This document shows, one piece after another, positions 6,039-11,791 of a DNA stretch of 11,791 bases. Both the position numbers and the translations under genes were made by a program. This DNA is from Anaerolineales bacterium (lineage in GTDB: Bacteria > Chloroflexota > Anaerolineae > Anaerolineales > DRMV01): the NCBI GenBank assembly GCA_015494815.1, contig WGAK01000276.1, forward strand, positions 1 through 11,791. Direction: 5' to 3'. The notes below the pieces were generated by a model, which did not search any database, had not been told where the DNA came from, and worked only from the letters and a program-made list of their open reading frames with translations. The stretch's first letter is position 1. Every line of letters begins with the position of its first letter.

Positions 6039-7304
6039 TCACTCCTGCGGCTTGGGTCGGGCCGCCAGGGTCACGGGAATTTCCAGGCGCTCGCCCTCGC
6101 GCAGCACCGTGAGGGTAACCGTGTCGCCCGGTCGCACCCGGGTCGTGAGGTAGCGAATCAAGTCGCCGAAGTGCCGCACCGGTTGGCCGTCAATGGCCAC
6201 GATGAGGTCGCCACCCGGCGGAATTTCGTGCGGGTTGGGCGTCTCGGTTTCCCGCGCGCCGCGCAGGCCCGCCTTGGCCGCAGGGCCGCCCGGCACGACT
6301 TCCACCACATACACGCCCGTGGCCTGGGGCAGGCCCAGCCGTTCGATGGCCTTCAACGGCAGGTCGTCCACCGCGGAGATGCCCAGGTAGGGATAATCGT
6401 AACGCCCTTCGGCGATGAGCACGGGCACCACCTGGCGCACCAGGTTGCTGGACACCGCGAAGCCAATGCCCGCGTTGGTGGGTTCGCCCACCAGCGCGCC
6501 GCCCGTGCGGATGGACTGATTGACGCCCACCACTTCGCCCCGCAGGTTGAGCAGCGGCCCGCCCGAATTACCGGGGTTGATGGCCGCGTCGGTCTGAATC
6601 ACATCGCCCATCGCAAAATAGCCGCCCGTGCCCGCCTCTTGCAGCGAACGCAGGCTGCGGCCCAGGGCCGACACCACGCCCCAGGTCAGGGTGTGGTCCA
6701 GGCCAAAGGGGTTCCCAATGGCGACCACGATTTGACCCACCTGCAGTTGGTCCGAATCCCCCAAGGGCAGGGGATGCAACTGTTCGGGCGGCAGGTCCAC
6801 CTTGAGCACGGCCAGGTCACCGCCGGGGTCGGTGCCCACCACCTCGGCCCACACCTTGGTGCCGTCGTAGAAGGTGACCTCGAAGGCCTCCGCGCCCTGC
6901 ACCACATGGTAGTTGGTCACGATGTGCCCTTCGGTGTCATAGACGAAGCCCGAGCCCTGTCCATCGGGGAAGTCACCCTGGCTGTCGGGGCCATACACCC
7001 GAATGGAGACCACGCCGGGCATGGCCTCGCGGTAAATGCGCGTCAAGGCCGCCTCCAGGTCCGTGGGCGGGGCCGCGACCGGCGCGGGCGCGGGCGCGAC
7101 CGGGGCGCCGGCCGCGGGCGGCACTGCGGCCGGTGGGGCCACCTCGGGCGCCGCGGCGGGCACCGCCGTGGTCTCGCCCGAGCCTTCCAGCGCGGCGGCC
7201 ACAGGGCCGAGCAACGCGCCCGTCAGGCTGCAGCCCAACAGCAGCACGGCCAGCCCGGCCCACAACAGGCCCGTCCATCGCAACGTGCGTATCTTGCCGT
7301 CCAT
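6039..7304 (-). CDS. htrA: HtrA/DegP-family serine protease with PDZ domain, lipoprotein
   Basis: The 421-residue protein degrades or refolds damaged extracytoplasmic proteins, by homology to family S1C. The N-terminus is a lipoprotein signal (LLLGC, C25), followed by an Ala/Pro-rich linker (about 45-80). The trypsin-like domain (about 85-300) has the triad H133 (NYHVV), D163 (GGDLAVLK) and S247 (GNSGGP). One PDZ domain covers about 305-412. The frame stays open 53 codons further upstream, but I chose ATG 7304 because AAGGAGG lies just before it, the signal sequence starts there, and the longer version would overlap the end of dnaJ. It follows dnaJ by 64 bases containing a hairpin, and precedes the foldase by three bases. 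Many HtrA proteins have a transmembrane anchor; here a lipid anchor is predicted. Confidence 0.94.
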   Translation of the reverse strand: MDGKIRTLRWTGLLWAGLAVLLLGCSLTGALLGPVAAALEGSGETTAVPAAAPEVAPPAAVPPAAGAPVAPAPAPVAAPPTDLEAALTRIYREAMPGVVSIRVYGPDSQGDFPDGQGSGFVYDTEGHIVTNYHVVQGAEAFEVTFYDGTKVWAEVVGTDPGGDLAVLKVDLPPEQLHPLPLGDSDQLQVGQIVVAIGNPFGLDHTLTWGVVSALGRSLRSLQEAGTGGYFAMGDVIQTDAAINPGNSGGPLLNLRGEVVGVNQSIRTGGALVGEPTNAGIGFAVSSNLVRQVVPVLIAEGRYDYPYLGISAVDDLPLKAIERLGLPQATGVYVVEVVPGGPAAKAGLRGARETETPNPHEIPPGGDLIVAIDGQPVRHFGDLIRYLTTRVRPGDTVTLTVLREGERLEIPVTLAARPKPQE

Positions 7305-7321
7305 GATGTCCTCCTTAAACC

Positions 7322-7357
7322 TGTCCCGCCGCGCGTGTGGCCGCGCGGCGGCGGACA
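7322..7357 (-). other. Strong intercistronic hairpin between dnaJ-like gene and htrA
   Basis: CCGCCGCGCG (7326-7335) pairs perfectly with CGCGCGGCGG (7342-7351) around a 6-base loop, and TGTC/GACA (7322-7325 / 7354-7357) extends the stem past a 2-base bulge. On the - strand it lies about 10 bases after the dnaJ stop codon and is followed by GGTTTAAGGAGG, which includes the htrA ribosome site. The T tract is poor, so partial attenuation or mRNA stabilisation is more likely than full termination. Confidence 0.55.
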
Positions 7358-7368
7358 ATGTCGTCGTC

Positions 7369-8358
7369 TCAGGCCGTTCGGCCCCGCAAGCGGGCCAGTT
7401 CGCGGAACAACGCCTGCTCTTTGGGGGAAAGGTCTTTGGGCACCAGCACCTTGGCCCGCACATACAGGTCCCCCCGCTCGTGGGGACGGCGCAATTTGGG
7501 CATACCCCGGCCGCGCAGGCGGAAGGTCTGCCCGCACTGGGTGCCCGGCGGAATCTTCAGAAAAACCTCACCCGTCAGGGTGGGCACCTTGACCTCCCCG
7601 CCCAGCACCGCGGTGTACAGGTCCACCGGGGCTTCGGTGTACAGGTCGTCGCCCTGGCGCTCGAAGCGGGGGTCGGGCGCCACCTGCACCACCAGGTACA
7701 GGTCCGCGAAGTCGCCGTTGGACAGCGGCACCGCGCGGCGCAGGCGCACCCTGGTGCCCGTGCGCGCGCCCGGCGGGATTTTCACCTCCAGGCGGCGGCC
7801 GTTGATTTCCAGGTGACGGGTCGTGCCGTGGTAGGCCTCGTGCAGGCTGATGGTGATGGGATGCTCATAGCGCGGCGGCGCAGTCGGGCGCGTGCCGCGC
7901 GCCCCCGGTCGCCGCGCGCCCTGGGCCGCGGGGCCATAGTCGAAGCCCGCGCCTCCGGGCGCGCCCGCGGGGCCAAAGCCGAACAGCGTGCGGAAGAAGT
8001 CGGAGAAGCCGCCCACGCCCCCGAACAGGTCATCCAGGTCGCGGAACTCCACCCGCACACCGCCCGGACCGGCCGCGCCGCCCGCGAACTGGCTCCAGTC
8101 GAAGCCCCCCGGCGCGCCGCCCATGCGCTGCCAGCGCTCATATTGCCGGCGCATCTGGTCATACTTGGCCCGCTTCTCGGGGTCGCTCAGCACCTGATAG
8201 GCTTCGTTGATTTCTTTGAACTTGTCCTCGGCCGCTTTGTCGCCTGGGTTGCGGTCGGGGTGATATTGCAACGCCAGTTTGCGATAGGCGCGTTTGATTT
8301 CGTCGCTGGTGGCGTCGGGTTCCAGCCCCAAAATTTTGTAGTAGTCCTTGAACTCCAT
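7369..8358 (-). CDS. DnaJ-family co-chaperone, CbpA type (no zinc finger)
   Basis: The 329-residue protein is a class B J-protein, which stimulates the ATPase of DnaK and delivers unfolded substrates. The J domain spans residues 1-70, with HPD at 33-35 (QYHPDRNPGD). A Gly/Phe-rich region (about 78-150) follows, then the two beta-sandwich substrate-binding domains (about 160-325) with EVKIPPGARTGTRVRL and VFLKIPPGTQCGQ. The four CxxCxGxG zinc repeats of classical DnaJ are absent, as in CbpA. ATG 8358 has GAGGTGA seven bases upstream (8372-8366). It is the first gene of the - strand cluster, with its own promoter at 8486-8458. No CIRCE element is seen. It could be the only J-protein of the cell or an accessory one; dnaK is not in the window. 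Confidence 0.94.
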   Translation of the reverse strand: MEFKDYYKILGLEPDATSDEIKRAYRKLALQYHPDRNPGDKAAEDKFKEINEAYQVLSDPEKRAKYDQMRRQYERWQRMGGAPGGFDWSQFAGGAAGPGGVRVEFRDLDDLFGGVGGFSDFFRTLFGFGPAGAPGGAGFDYGPAAQGARRPGARGTRPTAPPRYEHPITISLHEAYHGTTRHLEINGRRLEVKIPPGARTGTRVRLRRAVPLSNGDFADLYLVVQVAPDPRFERQGDDLYTEAPVDLYTAVLGGEVKVPTLTGEVFLKIPPGTQCGQTFRLRGRGMPKLRRPHERGDLYVRAKVLVPKDLSPKEQALFRELARLRGRTA

Positions 8359-8371
8359 GATGGCGTCACCT

Positions 8372-8448
8372 CATCCCTGGGATGGGCCCCGTGGGGCACG
8401 AGGCCACGATGGTCACCCGGCCAAGCCGGTTTCGCACCGGCAGTGGCC
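8372..8448 (-). promoter_or_regulatory. Foldable 5' leader of the dnaJ-like gene
   Basis: In the predicted leader of about 90 bases, GGCCAC (8448-8443) can pair with GTGGCC (8407-8402), enclosing a hairpin of GCCGGT (8441-8436) with ACCGGC (8430-8425). Closer to the start codon, CATCC and GGATG (8384-8380 and 8376-8372) form a short hairpin that abuts the Shine-Dalgarno. Whether this affects translation is unknown. Confidence 0.35.
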
Positions 8449-8457
8449 CCGTGTTTG

Positions 8458-8486
8458 ATTGTAGAACGCCGCGCGCGCCGGGTCAA
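8458..8486 (-). promoter_or_regulatory. Sigma-70-type promoter of the dnaJ-htrA cluster
   Basis: On the - strand, TTGACC (8486-8481) and TACAAT (8463-8458) are separated by exactly 17 bases. The predicted transcript start is near 8451, giving a leader of about 90 bases before the dnaJ-like ATG. It is the best promoter match upstream of the five-gene cluster. Confidence 0.75.
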
Positions 8487-8502
8487 GCGCGGGGTCGAGG
8501 TT

Positions 8503-8531
8503 CTTACACGATTCTAACATGCTGGTATACT
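8503..8531 (+). promoter_or_regulatory. Extended -10 promoter of the histidine kinase gene
   Basis: TATACT (8526-8531) is preceded by TGG, an extended -10, and CTTACA (8503-8508, four of six consensus bases) sits 17 bases upstream. The predicted start near 8538 gives a leader of about 24 bases that holds TGAGGT (8548-8553). It is divergent from the dnaJ promoter, with the two -35 boxes only 16 bases apart, so a single bound regulator could affect both. Confidence 0.65.
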
Positions 8532-8561
8532 TCCTGTGACCCTGCCCTGAGGTACCGTCCC

Positions 8562-10154
8562 ATGTTGCCCGACTTACGCGCCCGCCACCAGGAATTTCTG
8601 CAGCACCTGCTGCAAGACATGCTGCAGGAGTTGGACCTGGGCACGCTGCTGCAGCGGCTGCTGCACTTCGCGGTCACCATTCTGGCGGGCCGCGCGGGGG
8701 TCATCGCGCTACGCGACGCGCGGCAGGGCTGGCGCGTGGTCGCGACTTACGGCCTGCCCGACCATGTGGCGCGCGCGCTGGACGGCCTGGTGCGCGATGT
8801 GCCGCTGCATCAAGACCCCCTGGCCTGGGAATACCCCGAGGTGCGGCGACGCCTGGAATGGCTGACCTATGTGGGTTCCCTGAACCTGAAGCAGGGCGTG
8901 GGCCTGCCGCTGCGCACCCAGGCGACGCTGCTGGGCGTGTTGTACGTGTATCGCAACTATCCGGCCCACTTCACCCGCGAAGACCTGGAACGGCTGCGCT
9001 TGTTCGCCAACCAGGCGGCCATTGCCGTGCGCAACGCCTGGCTCTACACCCAGTTGCGCCACGAAAAGCAACGCCTGGACGCGCTGCTGGACGCGGTTGC
9101 GGACGGCATCCTCATCCTGACGCCCGACCTCACCCTGGCCCGGCTGAACCAGACCTTCGCGCAAATGTACGGTGCGACGGCCGACGAACTGGAAGGCCAG
9201 GCCCATGCCCAGGTGGTGCGCTGGGCCCGTCTGGAACGCGGGATGCCGCTGGAGCAGGCCCGCGAGGAAGGCTGGCCGGCCTCGCCTCACGATGTACTCG
9301 ATGTGCAGGGGGAACTGGAACGGCCGGGGCAGCGCCCCTTGCCCGTCCACATTCGCTACTCGCCCCTCTTCGCCGACGACGCGGACACCCTGCTCAACAT
9401 CATCGCCAGCGTGCGCGACATGACCGCCTTCCGCGAGGCCGAGAAACTCAAGTCCACCTTCATCTCCACCATCAGCCACGAACTCAAGACCCCCATCGCG
9501 CTCATCAAGGGCTATGTGAGCACCCTGCGCCGCCCCGATGTGCAGTGGGACACCGCGATGGTGCAGGAGAGCCTGGCCGTCATCGAAGAAGAAGCCGACC
9601 GCCTGGCCCGCCTGGTGCAGGACCTGCTCGAGGCCTCGCGATTGCAGAGCGGCGGCTTGCGCTTGCACCGCACGCCCGTGGATTTGCCCGCGTTGGCGCA
9701 ACGCCTGGTACGGCGATTCGAGCCCCAGGCCCAGGGCCACACCTTCTGCCTGGACTTTCCGCCCGACTTTCCGCTGGTGTGGGCCGACGAGGCGCGCTTA
9801 GAGCAGGTGTTTCGCAACCTGCTGACCAACGCGCTCAAATACGCGCCGCCCAACACCGAGATTTGCCTGCACGGGGAAGTGCGGCCGCACGAAGTGGTGG
9901 TTTGCGTGCGTGACCAGGGCCCCGGCATCCCGCCTGAAGACCAGCCCTATGTGTTCGACCCCTTCTATCGCAGCCGCCGCACCGCGCGGCAGGTTTCGGG
10001 CACCGGGCTGGGGCTGTTCTTGAGCCGGGCCATCGTCGAAGCCCACGGCGGGCGCATGTGGGTCAACCCCCACTACCGGCAGGGGGCCGAGGTATGCCTG
10101 GCCCTGCCCCGCCACGCGCCCGCGGCTCAGGGCTCAGGCGGGGACGCGAAGTAA
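8562..10154 (+). CDS. Soluble GAF-PAS sensor histidine kinase
   Basis: The 530-residue protein has a GAF domain (about 20-165), a PAS domain (about 172-290) and a HisKA dimerisation domain (about 295-365) with H306 in ISHELKTP as the phosphorylation site. A HATPase domain (about 400-517) follows, with N419/N423 (NLLTNALKY), D451 (DQGPGI), FDPFYR and GTGLGL. All catalytic boxes look intact. No signal peptide or transmembrane helix is seen, so it should sense something in the cytoplasm through the GAF and PAS domains. The open frame reaches back to 8382, but ATG 8562 fits best: TGAGGT lies eight bases upstream and the promoter at 8503-8531 lies inside the longer version. No response regulator is adjacent. 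It is divergent from the dnaJ-like gene and its 3' end overlaps the peptidase gene. Confidence 0.93.
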   Translation: MLPDLRARHQEFLQHLLQDMLQELDLGTLLQRLLHFAVTILAGRAGVIALRDARQGWRVVATYGLPDHVARALDGLVRDVPLHQDPLAWEYPEVRRRLEWLTYVGSLNLKQGVGLPLRTQATLLGVLYVYRNYPAHFTREDLERLRLFANQAAIAVRNAWLYTQLRHEKQRLDALLDAVADGILILTPDLTLARLNQTFAQMYGATADELEGQAHAQVVRWARLERGMPLEQAREEGWPASPHDVLDVQGELERPGQRPLPVHIRYSPLFADDADTLLNIIASVRDMTAFREAEKLKSTFISTISHELKTPIALIKGYVSTLRRPDVQWDTAMVQESLAVIEEEADRLARLVQDLLEASRLQSGGLRLHRTPVDLPALAQRLVRRFEPQAQGHTFCLDFPPDFPLVWADEARLEQVFRNLLTNALKYAPPNTEICLHGEVRPHEVVVCVRDQGPGIPPEDQPYVFDPFYRSRRTARQVSGTGLGLFLSRAIVEAHGGRMWVNPHYRQGAEVCLALPRHAPAAQGSGGDAK

Positions 10155-11737
10155 GCCTCCCACGGGGCCGCGGGCCAGGCCGCGGCAATGCGCGCCAGCA
10201 AGTCGTGCGGCACCGCGATGCCGCCCAGGTTGGCGTCGCGATAGGCCCGCAGCAAGGCCGTCCAACCGTCATCCCCCAACTGCTCGTGCACGGCCCGCCA
10301 AAACCGCTCGCCGTTGTGATAGACCGCGCGGCGATAGGCAAAAAAGCCGCCGTATTCGTAGATGCTGCCGTCAATGGGCCCCGCGGGGGTGAGGCCCTCC
10401 CAGCGGCCGGTCTCCCACCACGCGGCGTAGTCGGGCAGCATCCGACGGTAGTACCAGGCTTCGCAATGGGTGGCCAGGGCCTCGTCCATCCAGGGATGCA
10501 GGGCCTGGTCACTGCCCACCTGGGCGTACCACCACTGATGGGCCACCTCGTGCACGGTGATGGCCGTGAGGAATTTCTCGGGCGTCAGGTCGAAATGGCT
10601 GGCCCGCACGAAGAACAGGCCGTCGTATTCCATGCTGAAGGGGAAGTCACCCTCCACCAGGGTGAGCCGGGGGCGGTGATACGGCCCGAAGGCCGCAGCG
10701 TACATCTGCAGGGCTCGGCCGGCGTGCTCCAGCGCAACCTGGGCCGGCGCGCGATGCCCCGCGAACACCCAGGCCTCGATGGTCACGGGGGAGCCATCGG
10801 GCTGGGTCACGACGTGCTCCAATCGCACGAAATACGGGCTCAGAGAGAACACGGCATCACGCACGGCCGAGCCTTGAAAACAGCGCGCGGCAGGCGGCGC
10901 GTCGTCCGGGCAGGGAGTTGCGTCCAGGTTGGTCGCCAGGGCCCAGGTATCGGCGCCCTGCCACTGCACCGTGTAGGCCGCGCGCGGACGGGTGAGGTAC
11001 TCCCCGTACGGCCAGGCCCGCCGCACCAGCCAGCCCTCGCCGGGCACATACGCGGGCACGAAGGGGTACCAGTCCACCAGGTTGGTCTGCCGCGGGGTGT
11101 AGCCGAACACCATCGGCCGGTTGGTCTCCGCGCCCGTGACCCGCAGCCGGGGCAGGGTCAGCCGATAGGCCATGTCCAGCGTGACCGCGCGGCCCGGCGG
11201 CAACGGCTCGGGCAGGGGAATCTCCAACAGCACATGGCCAGGCTTGGCGGGCACCGCGGCCACATCCACCGGTTGGCCGTCCACCTGCAGCCGCTCCCAG
11301 GTCAGGGCGAAGTAGTACCACGGCGGCACCACCAGAGGCAGGGTGGACAGGGTTTCGGCCGTGGGGTTGGTGTAGACCAAAGTGTGCCGCACCCACACCT
11401 GTTGTCCGGCGGGGTCATAGGTGACCCGCAGGCGGTGCCGGGTGCTGACGACCTGGTCGGGGCGCAAGGGCGTCGCCGTGGGCGAGGGGGAAGGCGAAGG
11501 CGTGGCCGTGGCCGTCGGCGCGGCGGTCCAGGTGGGCGACAGGGGCAGCGGCTGCCAGGCCGTGGGCGACGCCTGGGGCGATGGGGCGAGCGTGGGCGTA
11601 AAGGCCACGGGCGTGGGCAGCGCGGTCGGCCGCGCGGGGGCGCAGCCCGCCAACACGAGCAGCCCCCACAACGCCCACGCCAGGACGAGCCCCCCTCTCG
11701 TCCTGGCGCGCGCGGACCTGGGCCTACCCCGGCACAA
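10127..11737 (-). CDS. M1-family zinc metallopeptidase, lipoprotein
   Basis: The 536-residue protein is predicted to hydrolyse peptides outside the cytoplasm. An Arg-rich N-terminus and hydrophobic segment end in a lipobox (VLAGC, C32). A Pro/Thr/Ser stalk runs to about residue 92, followed by an M1-type beta-rich N-terminal domain (about 95-325) and the catalytic domain. The zinc site is H396, E397 and H400 (HEVAH), plus E419 in WMDEA 18 residues later. Y460 (YEYG) fits the catalytic tyrosine. The exopeptidase GxMEN motif is altered to FSMEY, so aminopeptidase specificity is uncertain. The C-terminal helical domain of large M1 enzymes is absent. The start is uncertain: TTG at 11737 has no clear Shine-Dalgarno and overlaps the upstream gene, but it gives a sensible signal sequence. 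Confidence 0.88.
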   Translation of the reverse strand: MCRGRPRSARARTRGGLVLAWALWGLLVLAGCAPARPTALPTPVAFTPTLAPSPQASPTAWQPLPLSPTWTAAPTATATPSPSPSPTATPLRPDQVVSTRHRLRVTYDPAGQQVWVRHTLVYTNPTAETLSTLPLVVPPWYYFALTWERLQVDGQPVDVAAVPAKPGHVLLEIPLPEPLPPGRAVTLDMAYRLTLPRLRVTGAETNRPMVFGYTPRQTNLVDWYPFVPAYVPGEGWLVRRAWPYGEYLTRPRAAYTVQWQGADTWALATNLDATPCPDDAPPAARCFQGSAVRDAVFSLSPYFVRLEHVVTQPDGSPVTIEAWVFAGHRAPAQVALEHAGRALQMYAAAFGPYHRPRLTLVEGDFPFSMEYDGLFFVRASHFDLTPEKFLTAITVHEVAHQWWYAQVGSDQALHPWMDEALATHCEAWYYRRMLPDYAAWWETGRWEGLTPAGPIDGSIYEYGGFFAYRRAVYHNGERFWRAVHEQLGDDGWTALLRAYRDANLGGIAVPHDLLARIAAAWPAAPWEAYFASPPEP

Positions 11738-11791
11738 TCCAGGTGCCGGTTTCGCCGTCCAGGGCCCGCAGCATGTTGGGCGGATCGGTGA
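11724..11791 (-). CDS. C-terminal end of an unidentified protein (5' end outside window)
   Basis: On the - strand one frame is open from the window edge to TAG at 11726-11724 and encodes 22 residues, ending ALDGETGTWIVPG. The residue pattern is protein-like, and the stop falls 14 bases inside the start of the M1 peptidase gene, as expected for a translationally coupled upstream gene. Too little is visible to name a family. The alternative is that the peptidase frame extends further upstream, which is also open to the edge but reads as an unlikely Cys/Trp/Pro mix. Confidence 0.5.
   Translation of the reverse strand, partial: TDPPNMLRALDGETGTWIVPG

Noticed and set aside
6039..7463. Longer htrA start at 7463
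   Set aside because: It would overlap the dnaJ-like gene by 95 bases and place 53 Cys/Arg-rich residues before a normal lipoprotein signal; ATG 7304 has an excellent ribosome site.
5484..7592. Open frame of 702 codons on the + strand, and similar ones at 10058-11791, 2966-4360 and 7036-8517
   Set aside because: They lie antisense to well-supported genes (foldase, htrA, M1 peptidase, serS, dnaJ), have no domain motifs, and are rich in Arg/Gly/His, as expected from the complement of GC-biased codons.
8393..8450. tRNA-like segment (GGGGC...GTGGCCCC with a T-arm-like hairpin)
   Set aside because: At about 58 bases it is too short, the acceptor helix is mismatched, there is no D arm, and the T loop does not fit the consensus.
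8359..8500. CIRCE/HrcA heat-shock operator upstream of the dnaJ-like gene
   Set aside because: No TTAGCACTC-N9-GAGTGCTAA or close variant is present in the intergenic region.
8382..8561. N-terminal extension of the histidine kinase to 8382
   Set aside because: It covers the divergent promoters and has no domain content; ATG 8562 has a ribosome site and matches the predicted transcript start.

Overview
The window is very GC-rich and gene-dense. It is probably chromosomal DNA from a member of the Chloroflexota, of the Anaerolineae/Thermoflexia type. The reasons are the strong GC bias at third codon positions, several exported proteins with Thr-Pro / Ala-Pro stalks after a membrane anchor or lipobox, and a C-terminal domain starting Gly-Cys-Asn-Trp that I associate with this phylum. 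The phylum call is inference; there is no rRNA in the window. I see no IS element, CRISPR array, tRNA or phage gene.

Layout. (1) Positions 1-1222, + strand: the 3' part of a membrane-anchored FHA-domain protein, overlapping recO by ATGA. (2) 1223-1528: no convincing gene, but a near-consensus promoter carrying two small palindromes, then a leader of about 190 nt that can fold into a 5' hairpin and a multi-hairpin domain. (3) 1529-2914, + strand: a radical SAM/PLP aminomutase of the KamA superfamily that lacks the lysine-binding aspartates of true lysine 2,3-aminomutase. (4) 2934-2961: a strong 12-bp hairpin between convergent genes. (5) 8358 down to 2993, - strand: a closely spaced run of dnaJ-like (CbpA type), lipoprotein HtrA/DegP protease, lipoprotein parvulin-like foldase, a Thr-Pro-stalked unknown protein, and serS. 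A good promoter lies at 8486-8458. (6) 8503-8531 is a second promoter, divergent from the first, for an orphan soluble GAF-PAS histidine kinase (8562-10154). (7) 11737-10127, - strand: a lipoprotein M1-family metallopeptidase whose 3' end overlaps the kinase by 28 nt, preceded by the last 22 codons of another - strand gene.

How the genes may fit together. The - strand cluster reads as a protein quality-control unit: a cytoplasmic J-protein co-chaperone, then a protease, a foldase homologue and a tethered unknown domain acting outside the membrane, with seryl-tRNA synthetase at the end. The kinase, divergent from the dnaJ promoter, could share its control region. The most interesting points are the altered active site of the KamA-like enzyme together with its structured leader, the stalked Cys-Asn-Trp domain inside the quality-control operon, and the foldase that has lost both signature parvulin histidines. 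All functions are read from sequence motifs only; no database search was possible.
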